DNA of 64,000 bases, taken from assembly GCA_043497085.1 (NCBI GenBank), contig JBIEKI010000002.1; one strand, written 5' to 3'. The translations under genes were made by a program, and so were the position numbers. Source of the stretch: Thalassobacillus sp043497085. GTDB taxonomy: Bacteria; Bacillota; Bacilli; Bacillales; Halobacillaceae. This document shows positions 1 through 7,215 of this stretch, piece after piece. The notes under the pieces are model-generated. The model was not told the origin of the DNA and did not search any database. It saw only the letters and a program-made list of their open reading frames with translations. Position 1 is the first letter of the stretch. The number at the start of each line of letters is the position of its first letter.

Positions 1-848
1 TGGCTAGGGACGAAGAGGATTTGGTCAAAGGAATCCGCGTCACCCAAAATGAAGCAGAAAAAGCCTTTGGAAATCCGGGTGTGTATATTGAGAAGTTCAT
101 TGAAGACTTCCGACATGTCGAGATCCAGGTATTGGCTGATAATTTCGGCAACGCCATTCACTTAGGTGAGCGGGATTGTTCCATTCAGCGTCGACTGCAA
201 AAATTGATCGAGGAAACACCATCACCAGCCATCAGTCCGGAAATGCGTGCGGATATGGGAGAGGCAGCAGTTAAAGCGGCATTAGCTGTCGACTATTCTG
301 GCGCTGGTACAGTAGAGTTCATTTTCGATCAGCAGCAGAACAGCTATTATTTCATGGAAATGAATACCCGTATCCAAGTAGAGCATCCAGTTACGGAGAT
401 GGTTACAGGAGTAGATTTGATCAAGGAACAGATCAAAGTTGCCTCTGATGAGAAACTAAGCTATGCCCAGGAGGATATTACATTTGAAGGATGGGCGATG
501 GAATGCCGGATCAACGCGGAAGATCCATTCAAAGACTTCATGCCTTCACCTGGTAGAATTCAAATGTACCTTCCACCAGGCGGTTTAGGCGTCCGTATAG
601 ATTCTGCTGCTTATCAAGGGTACATGATTCCTCCATATTACGATTCCATGATAGCCAAATTGATTACTTATGGTCGTACCAGAGAAGAAGCGGTCGACCG
701 TATGAGCCGGGCATTGGATGAATTTGTGGTAGATGGTATTAAGACCACTATCCCATTTCATCAGCGAATGATGAAACATCCTGTTTTCGTTGGCGGAGAC
801 TTCAACACGAAGTTTTTAGAGAAATATCCTATAATGGATGAAGAGTAG
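1..848 (+). CDS. accC: Biotin carboxylase subunit of acetyl-CoA carboxylase (5' truncated by window)
   Basis: This is the C-terminal ~60% of AccC, the ATP-dependent enzyme that carboxylates the biotin carried on AccB in the first step of fatty acid synthesis. The open frame runs to the left edge; the first two bases are probably the end of an internal ATG. Seen in the sequence are the central ATP-grasp region (HLGERDCSIQRRLQKLIEE), the MEMNTRIQVEH signature with metal- and biotin-binding residues, and the C-terminal biotin carboxylase domain (ECRINAED, PYYDSMIAKL). It is followed after 19 bases by yqhY, as in B. subtilis. The propionyl-CoA carboxylase beta gene near 41.4 kb has no biotin carboxylase beside it, but whether AccC serves it is unknown. 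Confidence 0.97.
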   Translation, partial: ARDEEDLVKGIRVTQNEAEKAFGNPGVYIEKFIEDFRHVEIQVLADNFGNAIHLGERDCSIQRRLQKLIEETPSPAISPEMRADMGEAAVKAALAVDYSGAGTVEFIFDQQQNSYYFMEMNTRIQVEHPVTEMVTGVDLIKEQIKVASDEKLSYAQEDITFEGWAMECRINAEDPFKDFMPSPGRIQMYLPPGGLGVRIDSAAYQGYMIPPYYDSMIAKLITYGRTREEAVDRMSRALDEFVVDGIKTTIPFHQRMMKHPVFVGGDFNTKFLEKYPIMDEE

Positions 849-867
849 TGGGGAAGGAGTGAACGGA

Positions 868-1266
868 ATGAGTGAACAACGCTTATTAAACGTAAGTAGT
901 GATTCTTCACTTGGTAATGTTGAGATTGCCCCGGAAGTTATTGAAGTCATAGCGGGAATTGCGGCATCTGAAGTGGCAGGTGTAGCAGCGATGCGAGGAA
1001 ACTTTGCTTCTGGTGTTGTTGAACGATTAGGAAAGAAAAACCATGGCAAAGGTGTCAAGGTAGAGCTTGAAGAAGATGGCATCAGCATTGATGTGTATGT
1101 TGTAATGGATTATGGCATCTCTATTCCTGGGGCTGCTCAGAAAATTCAAGACAATATCCGTCAGGCATTGATGAATATGACAGCTCTTGAAATCAGTGAA
1201 ATCAATATCCATGTGGTCGGCGTCCAGATGGAATTGAAAGAAGAAGACGACTTAGAAGAAGAATAA
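868..1266 (+). CDS. yqhY: Asp23/Gls24 family envelope stress response protein YqhY
   Basis: A 132-residue protein of the Asp23/Gls24 (DUF322) family. Its typical core is visible: IEVIAGIAASEVAGVAAM, then a V-rich beta segment (VKVELEEDGISIDVYVVMDYG) and the C-terminal IHVVGVQ, with an acidic tail. In B. subtilis YqhY lies directly after accBC and has been linked to balancing acetyl-CoA carboxylase activity; that role is carried over from the family. I chose the ATG at 868 because GGGAAGGAG lies 7-10 bases before it; an in-frame ATG at 838 inside accC has no good ribosome site. A strong terminator follows. Confidence 0.93.
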   Translation: MSEQRLLNVSSDSSLGNVEIAPEVIEVIAGIAASEVAGVAAMRGNFASGVVERLGKKNHGKGVKVELEEDGISIDVYVVMDYGISIPGAAQKIQDNIRQALMNMTALEISEINIHVVGVQMELKEEDDLEEE

Positions 1267-1268
1267 CA

Positions 1269-1307
1269 AGAAAGGGTCATAGGGCATAAGCTCCTATGAC
1301 CTTTTTT
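1269..1307 (+). terminator. Rho-independent terminator after accC-yqhY
   Basis: Perfect 9-bp stem GGTCATAGG / CCTATGACC with a 9-base loop, followed by six T. It ends the acc operon just after yqhY. Confidence 0.92.
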
Positions 1308-1333
1308 GCTGCACTGTTATAACTAAATATTAA

Positions 1334-1558
1334 TTCTACAGTTAAAGCTCCCTTTACTTGAACAGTCAGTTTCAAGATAGTGGGGCCCGTTACCTTAAGA
1401 GGAATGGGATGGTCTGTGAAACGACTCGCTTTCCTGCGGGGGACCTGGCAAGCTTCCTCGGGCTAAAGCCCTGCGGGATCTCGCCTAGCCCCTTCTCCCG
1501 CGGGAGTCTCGCCGTTTCCCTTCCCATCCAGCCAGTTTTGTACTAAACGGACCCTTCA
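1334..1558 (-). repeat. Structured interspersed repeat, copy A1
   Basis: Nearly identical to copy A2 (13769-13990) over its ~110-base core and related to A3 (59598-59815) in the opposite orientation. Read on the minus strand it has an outer stem (GGATGG...GAAACG with CGTTTC...CCATCC). Inside is a stem GGCGAG / CTTGCC enclosing the hairpin GGGC-TTTA-GCCC, with unpaired CCCGCA and GAGGAAG stretches. The outer end carries a 38-base tag (ACAGTTAAAGCTCCC...) shared by all A copies. Open frames crossing it are by-products of its GC-rich composition. Confidence 0.85.
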
Positions 1559-1633
1559 AAAAGAAAATTATGCACAACTAAAAACTCAATATGACGCATT
1601 AATAAAAGGTATAAAGAGGTCAACATCTTTTTT

Positions 1634-1985
1634 CATCATAGGGCGATTCCATAAGCGTGATTTCGAGAACTTCCCATGACTAGGGGTGTAGGGAAAAGGT
1701 GAGACTCCTGTGGGAAATGCGGGATCGCTGAGGCCCCGCAAGGCGAAGCCTGAGGAGACTCAGCACACGCCCACGGAAAGAAATTAATGTGTAATCGCCT
1801 TGGTAGACATGACACGCATAAGCAGAACATCAAAAGGGAAGTGCTTTGTCTTCCCGTTGATGGACTGCTTATGTCGCGAGTGTCTAGGCGATGGAACTGG
1901 AAAGCGAATCGTTTCCCGGAGCCCCTAAACTCCAACAATATCTCGAAATCAAGTCTTCGACTTTTCGGCCATTTTGTTGAATAAA
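1634..1985 (+). repeat. Structured interspersed repeat, copy B1, interrupted by a hairpin
   Basis: Matches copy B2 (14051-14278) at both ends: left CATAGGGCG...ATTTCGAGAACTTCC, right TCTCGAAAT...TTTTCGACTTTTCGGCC, which are imperfect inverted repeats of each other. The outer stem TAGGGG...GGGAAA (1681-1696) pairs with TTTCCC...CCCCTA (1912-1927). The inner stem GCTGAG / CTCAGC encloses AGGC-GAA-GCCT. A 99-base hairpin sits inside its 3' half without breaking the outer pairing. The divergent arrangement with A1 repeats at 13.8-14.3 kb. Confidence 0.8.
1794..1892. repeat. 99-base imperfect hairpin inserted in repeat B1
   Basis: Five paired segments (ATCGCCT, AGACA, CATAAGCAG, CATCAA, GGGAAG with their complements) form about 33 bp broken by small internal loops and closed by an eight-base loop. 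It is absent from sister copy B2. The hexamer GGAAAG occurs on each side (1775-1780 and 1899-1904), as expected if an insertion duplicated its target. No coding signal is visible in it. Confidence 0.7.
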
Positions 1986-2180
1986 GCTAAATGAATTATC
2001 TACAAAAACTTTTATTAGATTATTTTTTAAAAAACGGATGATTTACACATTAAAAGAAAATGGTGTCCTTAAACTCCCCAAAAGAACTGGCCGGGTATGG
2101 TTTAAGATAGCTTTTCAATTGATAAAATGTTATCATTCTTACGGATATAACGTAAAAGAGTACCTAAAGGAGATTGAAAC

Positions 2181-2561
2181 ATGAAACGACACCTTGCTCG
2201 TGAAAAAGCATTTCAAGTATTATTTCAAGTAGACGTCAACGATATAGAAATGGAAGAAGCAATCGACCATTTACTGGAAGAGACAGATAGCGATGCATTC
2301 ATGGAACAATTAGTACATGGAGTGTTTGATAAAAAACAGGAATTAGACGATAAAATAGCCGACCATTTGGAGAATTGGAGCGTCAAACGACTGCCTTTAG
2401 TGGAAAAAACTTTGCTCCGTATGGCAGTTTATGAAATGGATAATGTGGATGATGTTCCTGACCAGGTGGCAATCAATGAAGCAATTGAATTAGCTAAAGT
2501 TTTTGGAGATGAAAAGTCCGGTAAATTCGTTAACGGTGTGTTATCAAAAATGACTAAATAA
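2181..2561 (+). CDS. nusB: Transcription antitermination protein NusB
   Basis: A 126-residue all-helical NusB. With NusE (ribosomal protein S10) it binds boxA RNA and supports rRNA antitermination. Family features are present: the start MKRHLAREKAFQVLFQVD, the central LPLVEKTLLRMAVYEM, and the C-terminal VAINEAIELAKVFGDEKSGKFVNGVLS. The ribosome site is AAAGGAGA upstream of the ATG. The terminator at 1.3 kb and the repeat island separate it from yqhY, so it probably has its own promoter somewhere in 1990-2160; I could not settle on one. It heads the run nusB-folD-xseA-xseB-ispA. Confidence 0.96.
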   Translation: MKRHLAREKAFQVLFQVDVNDIEMEEAIDHLLEETDSDAFMEQLVHGVFDKKQELDDKIADHLENWSVKRLPLVEKTLLRMAVYEMDNVDDVPDQVAINEAIELAKVFGDEKSGKFVNGVLSKMTK

Positions 2562-2581
2562 CAATAAAGGGGTTGTTTCGT

Positions 2582-3436
2582 GTGGGTGCAAATATTATAT
2601 ATGGAAAAGAACTGGCAACAGAGCTTCGTGAAGAAATGAGACAGGAAGTGTCGGAATTAAAAGCGAAAAACGTTGTACCAGGACTTACTGTGATAATTCT
2701 CGGAGAGGATCCGGCATCACTTTCCTATGTAAGAGGAAAGCAAAAGGCATCAGAAAAGGTCGGAATGGAATCGAAGCTGATTGAGATGTCAGACACAACT
2801 TCTGAGCAGGATTTGCTGGACCTGATTGCGGAACAGAATAAAGATGAGACAGTGCATGGGATCCTTGTGCAATTACCACTCCCCGATCATATTTCCGAAC
2901 AAAAAGTCATAGAAGCAATTGATCCTGCTAAAGATGTGGATGGATTCCATCCAATTAACGTGGGAAGAATGATGACAGGGCAGGATACATTTTATCCTTG
3001 TACCCCATATGGAATTTTTGTGATGCTAAAAAAAGCTGAAATTGAAATAAAAGGCAAGCATGTAGTGGTGGTAGGGCGCAGTAATCTTGTCGGTAAACCT
3101 GTCGGCCAGCTTTTATTAAATGAGGATGCAACGGTTACCTATTGCCATTCGAAGACACCTGATTTAGCCTTTCATACAAAACAGGGGGATATTGTTATTG
3201 TAGCTGCGGGGAAAGCTGGTCTTGTTAAAGGAGACCATATCAAAGAGGGAGCAGTTGTAATTGATGTCGGTGTGAACCGGGTTGACGGAAAGCTTGTAGG
3301 TGACGTTGATTTTGCCTCCGTGGAACCGATCGCTTCTCATTTGACTCCAGTTCCTAAGGGTGTCGGACCAATGACGATAACTATGTTATTACATAACACT
3401 ATAAAAGCTGCTAAAAAAATCAATGATATCAATTAA
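2582..3436 (+). CDS. folD: Bifunctional methylenetetrahydrofolate dehydrogenase / cyclohydrolase FolD
   Basis: A 284-residue cytosolic enzyme that interconverts 5,10-methylene-THF and 10-formyl-THF with NADP. Visible signatures are the YVRGKQKASEKVGM segment with the catalytic Lys, the QLPLPDH motif, the DVDGFHPINVGR signature, and the NADP-binding VVGRSNLVGKPVGQLL with the C-terminal PVPKGVGPMT. I place the start at GTG 2582, because AAGGGG ends nine bases before it and the protein then begins M-G-A-N-I-I-Y-G-K. A TTG at 2573 directly abuts the ribosome site and is unlikely. It follows nusB after 20 bases. Confidence 0.96.
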   Translation: MGANIIYGKELATELREEMRQEVSELKAKNVVPGLTVIILGEDPASLSYVRGKQKASEKVGMESKLIEMSDTTSEQDLLDLIAEQNKDETVHGILVQLPLPDHISEQKVIEAIDPAKDVDGFHPINVGRMMTGQDTFYPCTPYGIFVMLKKAEIEIKGKHVVVVGRSNLVGKPVGQLLLNEDATVTYCHSKTPDLAFHTKQGDIVIVAAGKAGLVKGDHIKEGAVVIDVGVNRVDGKLVGDVDFASVEPIASHLTPVPKGVGPMTITMLLHNTIKAAKKINDIN

Positions 3437-3451
3437 AAGGAGCTTTTGATT

Positions 3452-4810
3452 GTGGAGGACCGTTATTTAACCGTTACCGCGCTGACAAAATATATCAAGC
3501 GTAAATTTGCTGGGGATTCACATTTGAAAGAGGTATGGCTGCGCGGAGAGATATCCAACTTCAAACACCATAGTCGTGGGCATATGTATTTGTCTTTGAA
3601 GGATGATAAAGCCCGAATCCAGGCGGTCATGTTTGCCGGCAATAATCGATTCTTGAAATTCATCCCTGAAAATGGGATGAATGTGCTGGTTAGGGGCGAA
3701 GTAGGCGTATATGAACCGATGGGTCAGTATCAATTGTACATTCATGAAATGGAGCCAGATGGAATTGGTGCTTTATATCTCGCTTTCGAACAGTTGAAGG
3801 AAAAACTTGAAAAGGAAGGGCTGTTCTCACCTGCCGAGAAAAAGCCTCTGCCAGCCTATCCAAGCCATATCGGTATCATCACTTCACCTACCGGAGCGGC
3901 AATCCGCGATGTTATGACTACAATAGAACGGCGATACCCATTAGTAAAGCGAACGGTGCTTCCTGTTTTAGTGCAAGGGGAACGAGCGAAAGATTCTATT
4001 GTCAAGGCAATCGAATATGCCAACCGGGTGGGGAATTTTGATGTGCTGATTGTAGGGAGAGGCGGCGGCTCTATTGAAGATCTATGGAGTTTCAATGAAG
4101 AAACAGTAGCCCGTGCGATTGCCGCTTCCAAAATCCCTGTCATTTCTGCTGTGGGACATGAAACTGACTACACCATTAGTGATTTTGTCGCCGATGTACG
4201 GGCAGCCACACCGACCGGAGCAGCGGAATTGGCTGTGCCATCACAAATCGAGTTAAATCAGCGCATCACAGTTTTAACCCAAAGGCTTCAGCGGGCACTG
4301 CAGTCAGAGCAGACAGCAGCCTGGAAACGCTTGGATCGTCTGCAGCGATCCTATGCATTCAAGTATCCAGCACTATTAATGCGGCAAAAAGAGCAGGAAC
4401 TGGACAGGCTGCTCGATTCATTGAATAAGCGGGTAGAAAGCCATAAGAAGCAAAAACTAGATCAAGTAAAACACTTACAGACAAGGCTGCAGCAACAACA
4501 TCCAGAAAGGCAGATCAAGCAGACTGGTGAGCGTCTGGAAGTACTGGGTCAGCGCTTAACTCGTGATTTCCGTATCCAGATCAGGGAAAAAGAAAAGCAA
4601 TTTGATAATGTACTCGAAAAGTTGTCATTACTTAATCCACTCGAAATAATGAAAAGAGGCTATGCTATTCCTTTCAATGAGAGCGGAGACGTCATTAAAA
4701 GTGTAGAATCTGTGCAACCAGGAGAGGCGATCCAGGTAAAATTGCAAAATGGCAGCCTGGATTGTCAGGTTTGGGGAATAGAGGAGGATAAAAATGAGCG
4801 AAAATCATAA
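3452..4810 (+). CDS. xseA: Exodeoxyribonuclease VII large subunit
   Basis: A 452-residue large subunit of exonuclease VII, which degrades single-stranded DNA to oligonucleotides. It has an N-terminal OB fold (VWLRGEISNFKHHSRGHMYLSLKD), the central nuclease core (GIITSPTGAAIRDV, VGRGGGSIEDLW, PVISAVGHETDYTI with DFVADVRAATPT), then a long coiled coil (about residues 265-400) that binds XseB. GTG 3452 is chosen as start because AAAGGAG lies nine bases upstream; TTG 3446 is too close. It overlaps xseB by 17 bases, suggesting coupled translation. Confidence 0.96.
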   Translation: MEDRYLTVTALTKYIKRKFAGDSHLKEVWLRGEISNFKHHSRGHMYLSLKDDKARIQAVMFAGNNRFLKFIPENGMNVLVRGEVGVYEPMGQYQLYIHEMEPDGIGALYLAFEQLKEKLEKEGLFSPAEKKPLPAYPSHIGIITSPTGAAIRDVMTTIERRYPLVKRTVLPVLVQGERAKDSIVKAIEYANRVGNFDVLIVGRGGGSIEDLWSFNEETVARAIAASKIPVISAVGHETDYTISDFVADVRAATPTGAAELAVPSQIELNQRITVLTQRLQRALQSEQTAAWKRLDRLQRSYAFKYPALLMRQKEQELDRLLDSLNKRVESHKKQKLDQVKHLQTRLQQQHPERQIKQTGERLEVLGQRLTRDFRIQIREKEKQFDNVLEKLSLLNPLEIMKRGYAIPFNESGDVIKSVESVQPGEAIQVKLQNGSLDCQVWGIEEDKNERKS

Positions 4811-5030
4811 GGAGTTAAGCTTTGAAGAAGCGATCGAGCAATTGGAAAACCTTGTGGAAAAGCTGGAAGAAGGGGATGTGCCGCTCGAAAAAGCGATCAA
4901 TTATTATCAGGAAGGGATGAAATTGTCCAAAACCTGTAGTGAAAAGCTGAACCGCGTCGAGCAGCAAATGCAGCAAATTTTGAATGAACATGGTGAATTC
5001 GAACCGTTTTCGGTGCAGGAGGAAGAATAG
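4794..5030 (+). CDS. xseB: Exodeoxyribonuclease VII small subunit
   Basis: A 78-residue XseB with the family pattern SFEEAIEQLENLVEKLEEGDVPLEKAINYYQEGMKLSK, a two-helix hairpin that coats the coiled coil of XseA. It starts inside the end of xseA with GAGGA a few bases upstream, and its stop overlaps the GTG of ispA, so xseA-xseB-ispA are probably translated as a coupled unit. Confidence 0.96.
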   Translation: MSENHKELSFEEAIEQLENLVEKLEEGDVPLEKAINYYQEGMKLSKTCSEKLNRVEQQMQQILNEHGEFEPFSVQEEE

Positions 5031-5914
5031 TGGATCAGGCACTTTCCGATTATTTAAAACAACGCCAAAGCCTGGTGAACGAATACTTAGATGATTATAT
5101 AACTGAAAAGCCCATTCTTGCCACCCTTAAGACGTCTATGCTTTATTCCATTCATGCCGGTGGTAAACGCCTCCGGCCTATACTTATGATGGCCGCTTGT
5201 GAAGCATTCGGTGGAAATGAAAAAAAAGTTCTTCCTGTAGCGGCAGCCCTGGAGATGATTCATACGTACTCCCTCATCCATGATGATTTACCAGCAATGG
5301 ACGATGATGATATGCGGAGAGGTCAGCCGACCAATCACCGAAAGTTTGATGAAGCGACTGCAATATTGGCTGGGGATGCCTTATTAACATTAAGCTTTCA
5401 GACAATCATGGAAGCGGAACAACTGACCGCTGAACAAAAAGTATACCTTGTCCACCAGCTTTCTACTGCAAGTGGTGCCCTTGGGATGGTAGCAGGGCAA
5501 TTAATGGATATGGAAAGTGAAGGGATTAAAATTTCCCTTGAACATCTCGAACAAATTCATCACTTGAAAACAGGCAGACTGTTAAGCTTTGCTTTAATGG
5601 CTGGAGCCTATATTGGTGGTGCTTCAGAACATCAGCTCAATTCCATAAAAGAAACAGCTGACTTGCTGGGGATCATATTTCAGATTCAGGATGACATTCT
5701 CGATGTAAGCGGTAATGAAGAGAAATTGGGAAAACCAGTGGGCAGTGACACGACAAACCATAAAAGCACGTATCCAAGTATGCTTGGCCTCGAAGGATCA
5801 ATTACTCAGAAAGAGCAATACGTAGCTCGTGCTAAATCCTCATTAAAACAAGCTGATGTAGGAGAAACCAAGCTTTTCACACTTATTGACTATTTAAGCA
5901 ACCGGGATCATTGA
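5030..5914 (+). CDS. ispA: Farnesyl diphosphate synthase
   Basis: A 294-residue class I polyprenyl synthase making farnesyl diphosphate from IPP and DMAPP. The first aspartate-rich motif DDLPAMD (around residues 85-91) and the second DDILD, both Mg-diphosphate binding, are intact, as is GGKRLRP for IPP binding. Start is GTG 5030, preceded by GCAGGAGGAAG; its first base is the last base of the xseB stop. In many Bacillaceae dxs follows directly; here the OLE RNA and oapA lie between them. Confidence 0.96.
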   Translation: MDQALSDYLKQRQSLVNEYLDDYITEKPILATLKTSMLYSIHAGGKRLRPILMMAACEAFGGNEKKVLPVAAALEMIHTYSLIHDDLPAMDDDDMRRGQPTNHRKFDEATAILAGDALLTLSFQTIMEAEQLTAEQKVYLVHQLSTASGALGMVAGQLMDMESEGIKISLEHLEQIHHLKTGRLLSFALMAGAYIGGASEHQLNSIKETADLLGIIFQIQDDILDVSGNEEKLGKPVGSDTTNHKSTYPSMLGLEGSITQKEQYVARAKSSLKQADVGETKLFTLIDYLSNRDH

Positions 5915-5927
5915 TAACACAGTTTAA

Positions 5928-5956
5928 TTGAGGAAGTCTGACGTTTATGGTATATT
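5928..5956 (+). promoter_or_regulatory. Candidate sigma-A promoter for the OLE RNA
   Basis: TTGAGG (5928-5933), 17-base spacer, TATATT (5951-5956), placing the start near 5963. It sits just past the ispA stop, so OLE could be made independently of the upstream operon. The boxes match the consensus at four and five positions; no transcription data back it. Confidence 0.55.
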
Positions 5957-5962
5957 ATAAGT

Positions 5963-6565
5963 ACATAAGGGATGGTGCAGTATTCTAGTCAGCCCTCCGT
6001 TCCTGAAGGCGGGCCTAAAAATCCGCCAAAGGGCATATCGATGAAGTTCCTTGTGTTGGCTTGAGGCGCCCAGCCTTGGGTCGATGCTGGGAGTTAAGGT
6101 AGCGGGGCGATCCACAAAGGCATGTGGGCGTTGACCCTGCTTCCGCGGAGGCCCATATCTGTGATGGTTTCTTAGCCGGAAATCATGATGGAATGGGGTA
6201 TGAACCTGCTTTATATGGAGGAATTCTGTATGAGCAGCGTAGCCTGCCTTGAGTGGGCTTGAGGGGATTATGGAATTAAAGATGCGTGGAAGGATGGCCA
6301 CCTTTTCACGGATTTTTTCGCCATATGAAATCAAGCCTGCAAAAGAGGCTAAGGAACGGTTAAAGGCTGTTGAGGAAATCTCCTAGACTGTTTGCCAAGA
6401 CACGCAATAGGAATTATAGTGCGGACTGAGTGGTAATCCAGTCCGGCTTTCGGAAACGGAGTCGATCCGGGTTTAAAGGGGAACCGCCAGAATGGTGACA
6501 TTCGGTATCTGGATGGGAAAACCTACTGGACCTAAGCCGCAATTTTTACCTATTGGGTGACCATT
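5963..6565 (+). ncRNA. ole: OLE (ornate large extremophilic) RNA
   Basis: About 600 bases with no credible reading frame on either strand, between ispA and oapA, exactly where OLE lies in Bacillus halodurans. The segment is locally GC-rich with many short complementary pairs (for example GCCTCCGCGGAAGC-type elements near 6139-6155). It contains stretches I recognise as OLE-like, such as the GCATGTGGGCGTTGACCC block near 6120 and the TTTATATGGAGGAATTC block near 6210. OLE RNAs of this size associate with the membrane protein OapA and are linked to Mg2+, cold and ethanol responses. Both ends are estimates: 5' from the promoter, 3' from the oapA ribosome site. Confidence 0.9.
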
Positions 6566-6598
6566 CCTTTCTTACATAATATATAAATGAGGTTGCGA

Positions 6599-7198
6599 AT
6601 GAATAATCAACTAAAAAAATCATTACGATTCAGTATAAGTATCGCCGTTATCACATTCGTGTTAGCGGCTATTTTTTCAGTAATTTCTTCTTCGGTACTA
6701 AGCGGCGTATTCTGGTATATAGGGTTAGTTATCGTTTTCATTATAGTGCTGATTGGTGTTATATTTGATATGTTAGGGATTGCGGCTACGGCTGCTTCAG
6801 AGCCTCCATTCCATGCGATGGCCGCAGAAAAAGTGCCAGGTGCTAAACAGGCGATCATCATTGTCCGTAATGCCGATCGCTTCGCCAGTTTTTGTAACGA
6901 TGTCATTGGAGATATCTCCGGCATCGTCAGTGGTACAGCTTCTGCGATTGTAGTTATCCAGCTGTCAAATGTACTGGGGCATACAGAAGGATCAACGGTT
7001 CAAATTACTATATCAGTCATCATGACAAGTGTAGTTGCTGCGTTGACTGTAGGCGGTAAAGCTGTCGGCAAATTTTTTGCTATTCACTCTTCTACAAAGA
7101 TCATATTTTTTGCTGCAAGAGTGATCGCATGGGTAGAGAATAAGTTGAAGATAAATATCATATCAAAACCAGCCGAGGCTTCTAGAAAAACACGTTAA
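6599..7198 (+). CDS. oapA: OLE-associated membrane protein OapA
   Basis: A 199-residue, strongly hydrophobic protein with about four membrane segments: roughly residues 10-35, 38-60, around 120 and 137-160. The lysine-rich N-terminus and tail suit a protein that binds RNA at the membrane. OapA is the established protein partner of OLE RNA, and its gene follows ole and precedes dxs in Bacillus halodurans. The identification rests on position, topology and this neighbourhood. I chose ATG 6599 because GAGG ends six bases upstream; ATG 6587 overlaps that ribosome site. dxs starts 17 bases after the stop. Confidence 0.88.
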   Translation: MNNQLKKSLRFSISIAVITFVLAAIFSVISSSVLSGVFWYIGLVIVFIIVLIGVIFDMLGIAATAASEPPFHAMAAEKVPGAKQAIIIVRNADRFASFCNDVIGDISGIVSGTASAIVVIQLSNVLGHTEGSTVQITISVIMTSVVAALTVGGKAVGKFFAIHSSTKIIFFAARVIAWVENKLKINIISKPAEASRKTR

Positions 7199-7215
7199 AG
7201 ATAGGAGGTCCATTT

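Noticed and set aside
1358..1546. 62-codon open frame in repeat A1, with a near-identical frame at 13722-13976
   Set aside because: Both frames follow from the conserved DNA of the repeat. The proteins have no ribosome site and the sequence is explained by stem pairing.
1787..1984. Open frames on both strands across repeat B1 and its hairpin
   Set aside because: They run through self-complementary DNA, lack good start signals and are not kept in sister copy B2.
5945..6334. 129-codon minus-strand frame inside the OLE region
   Set aside because: No ribosome site, atypical composition, and antisense to a structured RNA; the protein (rich in His, Arg, Pro) looks like no family.
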